A stretch of DNA of 64,000 nt from NCBI RefSeq assembly GCF_011617245.1, contig NZ_CP050152.1, positions 3,896,503 to 3,960,502 on the forward strand, given 5' to 3'. A program made the translations under genes and the position numbers. Below the pieces are notes generated by a model. The model saw nothing but the letters and a program-made list of their open reading frames with translations, was not told the origin of the DNA and searched no databases. This document shows positions 42,322 through 51,785 of this stretch, piece after piece (within the stretch, counting starts at the first letter, position 1; each line of letters starts with the position of its first letter). The stretch comes from Brevibacterium atlanticum (lineage in GTDB: Bacteria; Actinomycetota; Actinomycetes; Actinomycetales; Brevibacteriaceae).

Positions 42322-43755
42322 ATGCCGACTGTTTCCCTTGCCGAAATCACGCCCGCCATCGCTCTCGGACCGCTTGATGGTCGCTACCGCAAAGACACCG
42401 CTGACCTCGTCGATCACCTCTCCGAGGCGGCACTCAACCGCAACCGCATCATCGTCGAGATCGAATGGTTCATCCACCTCGCACAGAACTCCGTGATCGA
42501 AGGTGTCCGTCGCCTCACTCCCGACGAAGTCGACGCCCTGCGTTCTTTCGCGGACGGCTTCGACGCCGAGACCATCGCCACGCTGGCTGCCCATGAGGCG
42601 GTCACCGTCCACGACGTCAAGGCCGTCGAATACACAATCAAAGAAGCCCTAGTGGAGATCGGCGCCGACGATCTCAGCGAGCTCGTGCACTTCTGCTGCA
42701 CCTCGGAGGACATCAACAATCTGTCCTGGGCCCTCGGCATCAAGGGCGCCACCGAACAGGTGTGGCTGCCGCGGGCAAAGGCGCTCATCGACAGCATCGC
42801 CGAATCCGCCGCGGCCCTGGCAGAAGTGCCCATGCTCGCCCACACCCACGGCCAGCCGGCCACCCCGACGACGATGGGCAAGGAACTCGCGGTATTCATC
42901 CACCGCCTGCGCCGCCAGTACGAGCGCATCGCCTCCACCGACTTCCTCGGCAAGATCAACGGCGCGACCGGAACCTACTCGGCCCATCTGGCCGCCGTCC
43001 CGGGAGCCGATTGGCCGAAGGTCGCCCAGACCTTCGTCGAGGACCGCCTGGGACTGACGTTCAACTCGCTGACGACGCAGATCGAATCGCACGACTGGGA
43101 TGCCGAGCTCTTCGCCGACATCGCCCGGTTCAACCGCATCGCCCACAACTTGGCCACCGATATGTGGACCTACATCTCGATGAACTACTTCAAGCAGATC
43201 CCCGTCGCAGGAGCGACCGGTTCCTCGACGATGCCGCACAAGGTCAACCCGATCCGGTTCGAGAACGCCGAGGCCAACCTCGAACTCTCCTGTGCCCTGC
43301 TCGATTCGCTCGCGTCGACCCTGGTGACCTCGCGGATGCAGCGCGATCTCACGGACTCGACCTCGCAGCGCAACATCGGCGTCGCCTACGGACACTCGGT
43401 GCTGGCGCTGAACAACCTCGTCAAGGGGCTGAGTGCCCTGGCCATCAACGAGGACGCCCTGGCCGCCGACCTCGATGCGAACTGGGAGGTCCTCGGCGAG
43501 GCCGTCCAGTCGGTGATGCGCGCCGCCGGCCTGCAGGGGACTCCGGGAATGGAGAACCCGTACGAAACACTCAAGGAGCTCACCCGCGGCAAGCGGATCA
43601 ACCAGGCCGACCTGCAGGAGTTCGTCTCCGGGCTCGGGCTTCCCGAGGAGCGGGCGGAGCTGCTCAAGGCGCTGACGCCGGCCAGTTACATCGGCGTGGC
43701 TGCGCAGTTGGCCGAGGCCGAGGTCGCCGACTGGCAGAAGCTCAGCGAAGCCTGA
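42322..43755 (+). CDS. purB: Adenylosuccinate lyase
   Basis: 477 residues. The fumarase/aspartase superfamily signature GSSTMPHKVNPIRFENAEAN is present, as are HTHGQPATPTTMGKE (catalytic His region) and SEDINNLSWAL. The N-terminal LGPLDGRYRKDTADL fits the bacterial PurB of the long type. It acts twice in purine synthesis, releasing fumarate. It stands alone, followed by a terminator hairpin. Confidence 0.96.
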   Translation: MPTVSLAEITPAIALGPLDGRYRKDTADLVDHLSEAALNRNRIIVEIEWFIHLAQNSVIEGVRRLTPDEVDALRSFADGFDAETIATLAAHEAVTVHDVKAVEYTIKEALVEIGADDLSELVHFCCTSEDINNLSWALGIKGATEQVWLPRAKALIDSIAESAAALAEVPMLAHTHGQPATPTTMGKELAVFIHRLRRQYERIASTDFLGKINGATGTYSAHLAAVPGADWPKVAQTFVEDRLGLTFNSLTTQIESHDWDAELFADIARFNRIAHNLATDMWTYISMNYFKQIPVAGATGSSTMPHKVNPIRFENAEANLELSCALLDSLASTLVTSRMQRDLTDSTSQRNIGVAYGHSVLALNNLVKGLSALAINEDALAADLDANWEVLGEAVQSVMRAAGLQGTPGMENPYETLKELTRGKRINQADLQEFVSGLGLPEERAELLKALTPASYIGVAAQLAEAEVADWQKLSEA

Positions 43756-43795
43756 TCCACTGCTGTCGACGACTCTTCCATGAGCCTGGAACGAC

Positions 43796-43835
43796 CATCG
43801 GGGCCGATTTCCGAATTCGGAGACCGGCCCCGATG
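43796..43835. terminator. Bidirectional terminator hairpin after purB
   Basis: CATCGGGGCCG (43796-43806) pairs exactly with CGGCCCCGATG (43825-43835). The loop contains a further palindrome TCCGAATTCGGA. It lies between the convergent purB and lipoprotein genes. Confidence 0.75.
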
Positions 43836-43868
43836 TGTCTCACTGATCGGCCGCCAGCTGGAGGGCCG

Positions 43869-44681
43869 TCAGCTGGAGGGAATGTCGAAGGTCGTTGTGA
43901 ACGCCGGGACCTTCTCGTCGGTTCCCATCACCTTGCCGGCTCCGCGTTCGTAACGGATCGTGTAGGTGTCCTTCTTCTCATCGGGGACGTACGCAATCCA
44001 GCCCTGATGGGTTCCACCGTCGCGGCGCGACACGTCCTCGAAGGGATCGTAACCGGCGGCTCTCATCTCCTCCTTGAGGCCGTCCGTCTGGTCGTACCGG
44101 TATTCGGCACCACCGTCGTCGGAGATCTTGAACGCTCCCGACTGGATGAGTCCGCTGTACTTCTGACCTGGGGTGATCTTGACTTCGAGGAGGACGACTT
44201 CACCGCCGAGTTCGATGGACGTCGCCTTCCTGGCCGAGTCGAAGTTCCGCACGGCCGAGAGCACCTCGATCTTGTCCTCCATCTCGGGATCTTCGAAGCT
44301 CTTCCCGATGCTGGCCTCCCCCTGACTGCCCGACGACTGCCCCGAGTCCGAGCTCGAGGATCCACTGTCTGAAGTCCCGCCGCCTGTGGTTCCGCCGTCC
44401 GAGCCGCTCGTCCCGGTGTCAGAAGCGGTTGTACCGTCATCGGCGCTCTCAGTGCCCGCATCCGATGAGGAGGATCCCGCGTCGGAGGCTGCCTCGTCGC
44501 CATTCGAGTTCTGCGAGGCCTCGTCCTCACCGCTCGGCTGCTGACCATCGGCTCCGCCCTGCTCCCCGGAGGTTCCGTCCTGGTCCGGCACCACCTGGTC
44601 GATGAGCGAGCAGCCGGAGAAGGCGAGGGTGCAGCTGAGCACGGCGGCTGCGGTGAGAACGGCGCGATTCGTGCGTTTCAT
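43869..44681 (-). CDS. Predicted lipoprotein with Ser/Gly/Asp linker and DUF4352-like domain
   Basis: 270 residues. Lipoprotein signal MKRTNRAVLTAAAVLSCTLA with lipobox AFSGC. Residues about 25-115 are low-complexity Ser/Gly/Asp/Gln. The C-terminal ~150 residues (IGKSFEDPEMEDKIEVLSAV, VVLLEVKITPGQKYSGLIQS, GWIAYVPDEKKDTYTIRYER) resemble telokin-like DUF4352 domains. GGAG precedes ATG 44681; a start nine codons upstream lacks a good site. Function unknown. Confidence 0.8.
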   Translation of the reverse strand: MKRTNRAVLTAAAVLSCTLAFSGCSLIDQVVPDQDGTSGEQGGADGQQPSGEDEASQNSNGDEAASDAGSSSSDAGTESADDGTTASDTGTSGSDGGTTGGGTSDSGSSSSDSGQSSGSQGEASIGKSFEDPEMEDKIEVLSAVRNFDSARKATSIELGGEVVLLEVKITPGQKYSGLIQSGAFKISDDGGAEYRYDQTDGLKEEMRAAGYDPFEDVSRRDGGTHQGWIAYVPDEKKDTYTIRYERGAGKVMGTDEKVPAFTTTFDIPSS

Positions 44682-44914
44682 GATGACTCCTAGGTCGGTT
44701 CCTCGCACCCGGGAACCGAGCGCCCGAATGCCTCTTATGGAACCAACCTATGAGCCCATCGGCGCACAGATGTGCGCTGTGTGTGGCAGAACCGTCACGT
44801 CTGTCATCGATCGGATGCATCCCACCCGGCCGACGTCGTCGAGCCCAGATATCGCTCCTGACCGGGCGAGACGCCCATCCGGGCCCGTGGCCGGACGACC
44901 ACCCGGCCCAGCCC

Positions 44915-46300
44915 TCAGGCGGGGACGAGATGCCTGTCCGCGTCCACCTCGGCGAGGGTCTTCTTCCCCATGCTGCGGGCGAGGAAGAGCGTAGGAACAC
45001 CGGCGACGACGATGACGACGGTCGCGTAGATCGCCGGAGCCAGGTTGATGCCCGTGGAGGACATCAGCGCCGTGGCGATGAGCGGTGAGAGCCCTCCGAA
45101 GAGGACGGTCGCGACGTTGTAGCCGATGGCCATGCCGGAGAACCGACTCGTACCGGTGAACTGCTCGGGCACCATGGCCGCGGCGACCGCGCTCCATCCG
45201 GCTGCGGGGATCGCGAGGAACGCAACACCGAAGACCGCCCCACCAGAGGAGCTGCCGCCCAACAGAGCGTAGGCGGGAATGATCGTGAACACGAAGACGG
45301 CCATGAGTACGGCCAGGGCGGGCTTGCGGCCGAACCGGTCCGAAGCCAGGCCGAAGAACGGCGTGACGACGATGGCGACGACGGCGGCCACGGTGCCCAA
45401 CGCCAGGGACCCCGAGTTCGGGACCTTTGCGACCTCTTCGATGTAGGTGGGCACGTACGTGATGTTGAGGAAGTAGCTGACCGAGCCGATCGAGGAGATG
45501 AGGAAGGCGACGAGGATCGCCCGCGGCTGCTCGAGGATCGCGGTGATGAGCGGCGAACGCTCGAGTGCAGTGTCCTTCTTCTCCTTCTCCGCCTGCTGCA
45601 GCCGTTTGAAGGTCTCCGTCTCCTCCATCATCGACCGCAGCGGCACCATGAGGATCGCGAGCACGGCGCCGAGGACGAACAGCAGCCGCCACCCCCACGA
45701 ATCCATCGCCTCGGTGCTGAGGGTATTGGCCAGCAAGGCGCCGGATCCGACCGCCAGGAGGGCCCCGACCTCACTGTTGGCCGCCGCCCAGCTGGCCGCG
45801 AGTCCGCGCTTGCCCGGTCCGGCCGATTCCATGAGGAAGACCATGATGCCGGTGTATTCGGCGCCGACGGAGAACCCGGACAGGCACCGGAGGGTGACCA
45901 TGAGGACCCCCGCCCAGATGCCGATCGTCTCATAGTTCGGGATCACTGCGATCCCGAGCATCGAGATGGCCATGAGGACCGCGGAGATGATGAGCGTGGA
46001 GCGCCGTCCGATCCGATCGCCGAGGTGGCCGAAGACCATCGCGCCCAGAGGCCGGAAGAGGAAGCCGGCCGCTCCCACTCCGAGGGTGAGCAGCAGGGAG
46101 TCGGTCTGGTCGCCGAAGAATTCGGCGGTCAGCGTCGTGGCGACGTAGAAGAAGATCGAGAAGTCGTACCATTCGACGACTGTGCCGAACGCCGCGACGA
46201 ACATCGAGCGACGGCGTCCGCTCTCGCTCCTGGGCTGCCGTTCGGAGGCGGGGCCCGAAGAAGTGGGATCCGAAGGGGTGTGCTGATCGAACTCTGACAT
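44915..46300 (-). CDS. MFS transporter, MHS family
   Basis: 461 residues, 12 membrane segments. GTVVEWYDFSIFFYVATTL, GHLGDRIGRRSTLIISAVLM and LRCLSGFSVGAEYTGIMVFL are MHS landmarks. A charged cytoplasmic loop (KRLQQAEKEKKDTALERSP) lies mid-protein. Substrate unknown. It diverges from the hydrolase gene at 46479, and the gap holds an operator-like palindrome. Confidence 0.9.
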   Translation of the reverse strand: MSEFDQHTPSDPTSSGPASERQPRSESGRRRSMFVAAFGTVVEWYDFSIFFYVATTLTAEFFGDQTDSLLLTLGVGAAGFLFRPLGAMVFGHLGDRIGRRSTLIISAVLMAISMLGIAVIPNYETIGIWAGVLMVTLRCLSGFSVGAEYTGIMVFLMESAGPGKRGLAASWAAANSEVGALLAVGSGALLANTLSTEAMDSWGWRLLFVLGAVLAILMVPLRSMMEETETFKRLQQAEKEKKDTALERSPLITAILEQPRAILVAFLISSIGSVSYFLNITYVPTYIEEVAKVPNSGSLALGTVAAVVAIVVTPFFGLASDRFGRKPALAVLMAVFVFTIIPAYALLGGSSSGGAVFGVAFLAIPAAGWSAVAAAMVPEQFTGTSRFSGMAIGYNVATVLFGGLSPLIATALMSSTGINLAPAIYATVVIVVAGVPTLFLARSMGKKTLAEVDADRHLVPA

Positions 46301-46431
46301 CGTCGGTTCCAGTTCGTTGGGAATATGTGATCGTGGGGTCGATGCCGCTGGGGACAGGCGGCCGGATCGCTCGTCGTCCCGAGCGTACCAGTCGGGTGTG
46401 ACATCCCGAACCGATCACGACAGAAATGTTA

Positions 46432-46445
46432 CTACCGATCAGTAG
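46432..46445. promoter_or_regulatory. Operator-like palindrome CTACCGATCAGTAG
   Basis: Twelve of 14 positions are self-complementary. It lies in the 160-bp divergent gap between the MFS gene and the hydrolase, about 34 bp before the hydrolase ATG. It resembles a TetR-type operator, but no regulator gene is adjacent. Confidence 0.35.
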
Positions 46446-46478
46446 CCAAGTGACGAATCGGTGGCTACGCTCGATGAC

Positions 46479-47468
46479 ATGGAGAGATCAGCACCGCAGC
46501 CTCTGCAGATTCCGGTGAGAAGCCGCCTCGGCGACGGGACCATCGCCGGTCATCTCCGCGTGCCCGAGGCTGCCCCGCGCGGAGTGGTCACGATCCATCC
46601 GGCCACCGCGACACCGGAGCGCTTCTACTTCTCCTTCGCCGATGCCCTCGTCGATCACGGGTTCGCCGTGGTCACCTATCGGATGCGCGGGGTCGGCAGT
46701 CCCGCCGCACGGACGAATCCCAGACTGCGCATGAGCGACTGGATCACCGAGGATGTTCCGGCCGTGTCCGCGTGGGCCGAGGAGAGATTTCCCGGGCTGC
46801 CGCAGTTCGCCCTCGGGCACAGTCTCGGCGGGCATGCCCTGCTCCTCGGGTTCGGCGGTGAACAGCTCAGCGGCATCGTCACCGTCGCCACGCATCGGGC
46901 GGCCACCAGAGACATCATCACCCGCACCGAACGGATGCGCGTCCGCGCCATCCTTGCCGTCCTCGGTCCGGCCCTGACCCGGCTGCTCGGCTATGCGCCG
47001 GGTGAGCGACTCGGGCTCGGGGAGGACATTCCGCGAGCGGCTCTGCTCGAATGGTCGCATTGGGTGAGCAGGCCCGACTACTTCTTCGACATTCCCGAAC
47101 TCGCCGCCGCTGCACGGATGGCACGCATGCGCACACCCGTCCTCTCCGTCGGGGCCGCGGACGATCTGTGGGCCTCGCCCGGGCAGATCGACGAACTCGT
47201 CGACCGTCTGCTCCTCGCCCCGGTGGAGCGTCGGACATTCACCGCGTCCGAGCTCGGAGTCAGGCAGATCGGCCATCACGGGCTGATGCGCCGCTCGGTC
47301 GGCCGCGGGGCCTGGCCGGAGATCATCGACTGGCTGGCACGGGCCACGGAGGTGCAGGCCGCGGACGTGAGGGCAGCGGACGCACAGCCTGCGGACGTGC
47401 AGGCTGCAGATATGCGAGCCACAAGGGTGGTGCAGACACCCACGCGACCCGAGCGGGTCAGAACGTGA
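46479..47468 (+). CDS. Alpha/beta hydrolase
   Basis: 329 residues. The core has GVVTIHPATATPERFYFSFA, VVTYRMRGVGSP, the nucleophile elbow FALGHSLGGHALLL, Asp in LSVGAADDLWASP and His in IGHHGLMRR, so the triad is complete. The last ~40 residues are unusual: an Ala/Asp/Val/Gln run (VQAADVRAADAQPADVQAAD) repeats a short unit and is followed by a basic tail. ATG 46479 is used; an in-frame GTG at 46461 is equally poor in ribosome-binding signal. It converges on the next gene with an 11-bp gap. Confidence 0.85.
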   Translation: MERSAPQPLQIPVRSRLGDGTIAGHLRVPEAAPRGVVTIHPATATPERFYFSFADALVDHGFAVVTYRMRGVGSPAARTNPRLRMSDWITEDVPAVSAWAEERFPGLPQFALGHSLGGHALLLGFGGEQLSGIVTVATHRAATRDIITRTERMRVRAILAVLGPALTRLLGYAPGERLGLGEDIPRAALLEWSHWVSRPDYFFDIPELAAAARMARMRTPVLSVGAADDLWASPGQIDELVDRLLLAPVERRTFTASELGVRQIGHHGLMRRSVGRGAWPEIIDWLARATEVQAADVRAADAQPADVQAADMRATRVVQTPTRPERVRT

Positions 47469-47479
47469 CCGTCCGCCGC

Positions 47480-48838
47480 TCAGCGCACCGTGAGGCCGAA
47501 CAGCGAATCGGTGAACCGGTTGCCGAACATCGCCTCCGAATCCAGTCGGGCCCGCAGCGCACAGAAGTCGTCGAAGCGCGGGTAGAGTCCGCGCAGTCGC
47601 TCCGCACCGAGGGTGTGGATCTTGCCCCAGTGCGGGCGTCCCCCGTGAGCGAGCGCGATCCGTTCGACGACGCGGAAGTACTCCGCGAAGTCCTCTTTGT
47701 TGAACCGGTGGACGGCGATGTACATCGTCTCCCGACCCGAAGCCGTCGACAGCGGCACATCGTCGGCGGCCGCACACCGGACCTCGAGGGGGAACGAGAT
47801 CGTCCACCCCTTGGCTTCGATCGCCGCCCGGATCTCACGGATCGCCTGCGAGCCGGCGGCGAAGGGCAGTGCGTACTCCATTTCGTTGAAGCGCACTCGA
47901 CGCGGGGTGACGAACACGTCATGGCCCGGCGCCCGGTAGATCCGGTCCGAGACCACGGACTGGGCGATGCGATTGATAGACGGCACCGCACCCGGGAGCT
48001 TGGCCCCGAGTTCGACGGCCAGGCGCAGGGCCCCGTTCTCCACGACCTCCTTGTCGAGGAGGTTGAGCCATCGGTTGCGCACCCCCGCCTCGGCGAGGTG
48101 ACCGGGTCCGGCCTGCCCCGGATCCACACGGGTATTCGTCTTCGTCAGCGCCGAATCGGTGTGCGGGAACCAGTAGAACTCGAAATGGTCGGCCGAGCGC
48201 ATCCGCTCCTCGAGTCCGTCGAGGAGTTCGGCGAGACCGGCCACCTTCTCCTCGGCGATGAGGTCGAAGGCCGGAACGCACTGGAGCTCGACCTCGGTGA
48301 GCACACCGAGCACACCGAGGCTGACCCGGGCGAGATCGAAGACCTCGGGCTCGGTCTCCGCGGACAGATCGCGCACACTGCCGTCGGGACCCATGAGGGA
48401 GAGTCCGGTGATGGTGCCGGCGAAACCGGTGAACCCGAGGCCGGTGCCGTGCGTGCTCGTCGAGACCGCCCCGGCCAGCGACTGCGGGTTGACGTCGCCC
48501 TGGTTGGCCAGGGCCAGACCGAAGGGCGCCAGCAGCCCGGGAATGTCCCGCAGCCGGGTGCCGGCGTGGAAGCGCACACGCCCGCTGGCCTCGTCGACGG
48601 CGACGATCCCGCTGAGCTCGTCGAGGTTGACCATGACATCGTCGCCCGCAGCGACCGGGGTGAACGAATGGCCGGCACCGACGACCCGAAGACGATCCCC
48701 GTCCGCGGAGGCGCGGGAGACTATTGCGGACAGCTCCTCCGCCGAGGTGGGGCGACAGTACGTGTGCGGATGGGCGTGAACGTGCCCGGACCAGTTCCGA
48801 AACGCCTGCCGGGTGCTCCCCGTCTTCACTGTGCTCAC
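47480..48838 (-). CDS. FAD-linked D-arabinono-1,4-lactone oxidase-like oxidoreductase
   Basis: 452 residues. The FAD PCMH domain has LRVVGAGHSFTPVAAGDDVM, with His as the possible covalent FAD site, and TSTHGTGLGFTGFAGTITGL. The C-terminal ALO domain ends with GGRPHWGKIHTLGAERLRGL, the family hallmark. It oxidises sugar lactones or polyols with O2. ATG 48838 overlaps the stop of the PLP enzyme gene by 4 bp, so the two are translationally coupled. Confidence 0.92.
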   Translation of the reverse strand: MSTVKTGSTRQAFRNWSGHVHAHPHTYCRPTSAEELSAIVSRASADGDRLRVVGAGHSFTPVAAGDDVMVNLDELSGIVAVDEASGRVRFHAGTRLRDIPGLLAPFGLALANQGDVNPQSLAGAVSTSTHGTGLGFTGFAGTITGLSLMGPDGSVRDLSAETEPEVFDLARVSLGVLGVLTEVELQCVPAFDLIAEEKVAGLAELLDGLEERMRSADHFEFYWFPHTDSALTKTNTRVDPGQAGPGHLAEAGVRNRWLNLLDKEVVENGALRLAVELGAKLPGAVPSINRIAQSVVSDRIYRAPGHDVFVTPRRVRFNEMEYALPFAAGSQAIREIRAAIEAKGWTISFPLEVRCAAADDVPLSTASGRETMYIAVHRFNKEDFAEYFRVVERIALAHGGRPHWGKIHTLGAERLRGLYPRFDDFCALRARLDSEAMFGNRFTDSLFGLTVR

Positions 48839-50046
48839 AGCACCAGTCCTTCTCCCCTATATGTCGTCCACGTGTCGACCACTTCCGCGCCCTCGACGAC
48901 GAGGAATTCGTTGAAATGTTCTGCCAGCTCCCCGGCCTTCGCATGCCGGAACCACACGAGGTCGCCGATGCGCAGATCGTCGACTCCGGGCCCGGTCAGC
49001 GGCGTCTGCACCTCGCCGGGGCCTTCGAGGCCGGAGTATTCGAGCCCCGGCGGCCAGGCGATGGTCGGCAGGCGGTCGGTTCCGGGCACTCCCGAGGCGA
49101 TGAAGCCGCCCTTGAACACGGTCACCCAGCCGGGCGCGGGTCGGCGCACGACCGGGGTGACGAAGAAGGCGGCGGGTTGGTGCCGGAAATGCGTGTAGCC
49201 GTCGAAGAGCCCCGGGGAGAACAGTCCGGACCCGGCAGCGAGTTCGCTCAGCGTGCCCTCGATCGCGCTGGATTCGAAGGAGCCGGTGCCGCCTCCGTTG
49301 ACGAATTCGAGGTCGGCGACCTCACGGACGGCGGCGATGACCGCGGCCCGGCGCTTCGCGAGCTCAGCGATCGAGGCCTTCTGCATACGACGCACGATGG
49401 CCTGCCTGACCGAGCGACCGGCGTCGGCGGTGCCCGCGATCTGCCCTTCGTAGAACATCAGACCGACGAGGTCGAAGCCGGGCCGAGCCGCGACCTGCCT
49501 GGCCAGGGCGACCGCGGAGTTCTCATCGCGGATCGGCGAGCGCCTGGAGCCGATGTGGAACCGATCGCCCATCCAGGCCTCGGCCAGCCGGAAGGAGGCG
49601 TCGACGTCGATGCACACCCGCACCGAGGCGGCGGCCGCCTCGGCGTGGGCATCTGCGAGGGAATCGCGCGCCGCGTCGATGACATCGAGATGGGTCACGG
49701 AGTCGATCATCACGGTGATGTTGTCGCACGCGCCCACCTCGGCGAACATCCTGGCCAGCGCCTGCTTGTCGAGGCTCGGATAGCCGATGACGATGTCACG
49801 GATGCCGCGCGCGTGGAGGGCCAGAGCCTCGGGCACGGAGTACGCGAGCACGCCGGAATACGCGGGATGCGCCAGCGCGCGTTCGATGGCCGCAGGTACC
49901 CGCAGGGACTTCGAGGCCACCCGGATCGGCAGCCCTCGGGCACGGTCGGCCAAGGCGTCGAGGTTCGCGTCGAAGGCCCCGAGGTCGATCACGGCGGTCG
50001 GTGCGCCCGTGCCGTCCAACGCACGACGCAGATCACTCGAAACCAT
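48835..50046 (-). CDS. D-threonine aldolase/alanine racemase-like PLP enzyme
   Basis: 403 residues, fold-type III. N-terminal PLP barrel: PTAVIDLGAFDANLDALADR with the PLP Lys in IRVASKSLRVP and the metal/phosphate region EFVNGGGTGSFESSAIEGTL. A C-terminal beta domain follows. It fits the amino-acid deaminase/aldolase group related to D-threonine aldolase and D-serine dehydratase. The coupled sugar-lactone oxidase gives no obvious shared pathway. It diverges from the aldehyde dehydrogenase with a 49-bp gap. Confidence 0.85.
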   Translation of the reverse strand: MVSSDLRRALDGTGAPTAVIDLGAFDANLDALADRARGLPIRVASKSLRVPAAIERALAHPAYSGVLAYSVPEALALHARGIRDIVIGYPSLDKQALARMFAEVGACDNITVMIDSVTHLDVIDAARDSLADAHAEAAAASVRVCIDVDASFRLAEAWMGDRFHIGSRRSPIRDENSAVALARQVAARPGFDLVGLMFYEGQIAGTADAGRSVRQAIVRRMQKASIAELAKRRAAVIAAVREVADLEFVNGGGTGSFESSAIEGTLSELAAGSGLFSPGLFDGYTHFRHQPAAFFVTPVVRRPAPGWVTVFKGGFIASGVPGTDRLPTIAWPPGLEYSGLEGPGEVQTPLTGPGVDDLRIGDLVWFRHAKAGELAEHFNEFLVVEGAEVVDTWTTYRGEGLVL

Positions 50047-50095
50047 GTCAGATAGTCTATCCGCACGTGACCCACGTCATTTGGGAAGGAATCCG

Positions 50096-51748
50096 ATGAG
50101 ATCCGAAACCACCACAGCATCGCGCAGCGAATCCGCCGCCGAAGCGACCGCCTCCCGGCCGGGCACCGGCCCTTCCGCATCCGGCACTGCCCGGCCCGTG
50201 TCCGCCCCGTATACCGCAGCGTTGCGGGACTTCCTCGATACCGACCCGTACGCCGAGGCCTCCGGGTCGGGCGAGCGGGAACGCGGTGTCGTGCCGTTCA
50301 CCGGCGAGGAGGTCGTCCGGTTCGCCCGGAACACCCCCGCCGATGTCGAGGCCGCCTACCGGACCGCCCGCATCGCCGGCTCGGCCTGGGCCGCCCAGTC
50401 CGTCGAACATCGGGCGAAGGTGCTCATGCGGCTGCACGACTCACTGCGTCGGCACGAGGACCTGCTGCTCGACATCGTGCAGTTCGAGTCCGGCAAGGCA
50501 CGCATCCACGCCTACGACGAGGTCCTCGACACCTACAACGTGCTCCGCCACTACGGGGTGATGGCCGCGAAGTACCTCCGTCCCGACCGTCGGCGCGGTG
50601 CGATCCCGGTCCTCACCCGCACCGAGGTGACCCACACTCCCCTGGGCGTGATCGGCTTCATCACTCCGTGGAACTACCCCCTGACCTTGGGAGCGACCGA
50701 CCTGTTCGCGGCGCTGACCGCCGGCAACGCCGTCGTCCACAAACCCGACTCGTCGACGACGCTGACCGCGATCTTCATGCGCAGGCTGGCGATCGCCGCG
50801 GGCCTGCCGGCCGAACTGTGGCAGCTCGTGCCCGGCCCCTCCTCCGAGATCGGTTCCGCCATCATCGCCGGCGCCGACGGGGTCTCGTTCACCGGGTCGA
50901 CGCCCGCTGGCCGGTCGATCGCCGCGGACACGGGGCAGCGTCTGCTGCCGACCGCCCTCGAACTCGGCGGCAAGAATCCCATGGTCGTGCTCTCCGACGC
51001 GGATCTGGCGAAAGCCGTCGAAGGGGCGGTGCGCGGGTCGTTCTCCTCAGCCGGTCAGCTGTGCATCTCGGTCGAGCGCATCTACGTCCACGAGGATCTC
51101 TATCCGGAGTTCTGCACCCGCTTCGCCGAGGCGGCCCAAGCCCTGACCTTGAGCGCCGACTTCGCGTACGGGCCCGGGATGGGATCGCTGGGCGGACCGA
51201 AGCAGTTCGAGAGGGTCAATGCCCATGTCGATCAGGCCCGCGCGGCAGGCGCCACGGTCATTGCCGGCGGGCACCCGGTGCCCGAGGTCGGCCCGTACTT
51301 CTACGCCCCGACCGTGCTCACCGATGTTCCTGCTTCCGCCGAGCTCCACCGTGAGGAGACCTTCGGTCCCGTCGTCTCGGTCTACCCGGTGTCCTCCGAC
51401 GCCGAGGCGGTCGCGGCGGCCAATGACAGCGAATACGGCCTCGCCGCCGTCGTGTACTCCCGCTCCCACGGACGCGAGTACGCCCGGCAGATCGAGGCGG
51501 GAATGATCAACGTCAACGAGGTCTACCCGGCCAGCTGGGGATCCATCGACGCCCCGGCCGGCGGAGTCAAGGCTTCGGGACTGGGCCACCGGCACGGAAT
51601 CGACGGCATCCACCAGTTCATGCATACCCACACCATCGCCGAGCAGCGGCTCCACCCGATCGCCCCCACCTCGGTGCTCGACCAGAAGAAGTTCGCGGGC
51701 CTCATGTCCGGGGCGCTGTCGGTGATGAAGTCCCTGCGGATGAAGTAG
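50096..51748 (+). CDS. gabD2: Succinate-semialdehyde dehydrogenase-type aldehyde dehydrogenase
   Basis: 550 residues. GFITPWNYPLTLGATDLFAA, FTGSTPAGRSIAADTGQRL, the Glu in LELGGKNPMVVLSDADLA and the catalytic Cys in SFSSAGQLCISVERIYV are intact. It fits the actinobacterial GabD2 group, which uses NADP+ to make succinate. The N-terminal ~60 residues are Ser/Ala/Thr-rich and extra. ATG 50096 has GGAAGGA upstream; the longer upstream frame overlaps the divergent gene. Other aldehyde substrates are possible. Confidence 0.9.
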   Translation: MRSETTTASRSESAAEATASRPGTGPSASGTARPVSAPYTAALRDFLDTDPYAEASGSGERERGVVPFTGEEVVRFARNTPADVEAAYRTARIAGSAWAAQSVEHRAKVLMRLHDSLRRHEDLLLDIVQFESGKARIHAYDEVLDTYNVLRHYGVMAAKYLRPDRRRGAIPVLTRTEVTHTPLGVIGFITPWNYPLTLGATDLFAALTAGNAVVHKPDSSTTLTAIFMRRLAIAAGLPAELWQLVPGPSSEIGSAIIAGADGVSFTGSTPAGRSIAADTGQRLLPTALELGGKNPMVVLSDADLAKAVEGAVRGSFSSAGQLCISVERIYVHEDLYPEFCTRFAEAAQALTLSADFAYGPGMGSLGGPKQFERVNAHVDQARAAGATVIAGGHPVPEVGPYFYAPTVLTDVPASAELHREETFGPVVSVYPVSSDAEAVAAANDSEYGLAAVVYSRSHGREYARQIEAGMINVNEVYPASWGSIDAPAGGVKASGLGHRHGIDGIHQFMHTHTIAEQRLHPIAPTSVLDQKKFAGLMSGALSVMKSLRMK

Positions 51749-51785
51749 GGGGACGCGCCGCGGTAGGCGGGCAGCTCTCCCCTCC

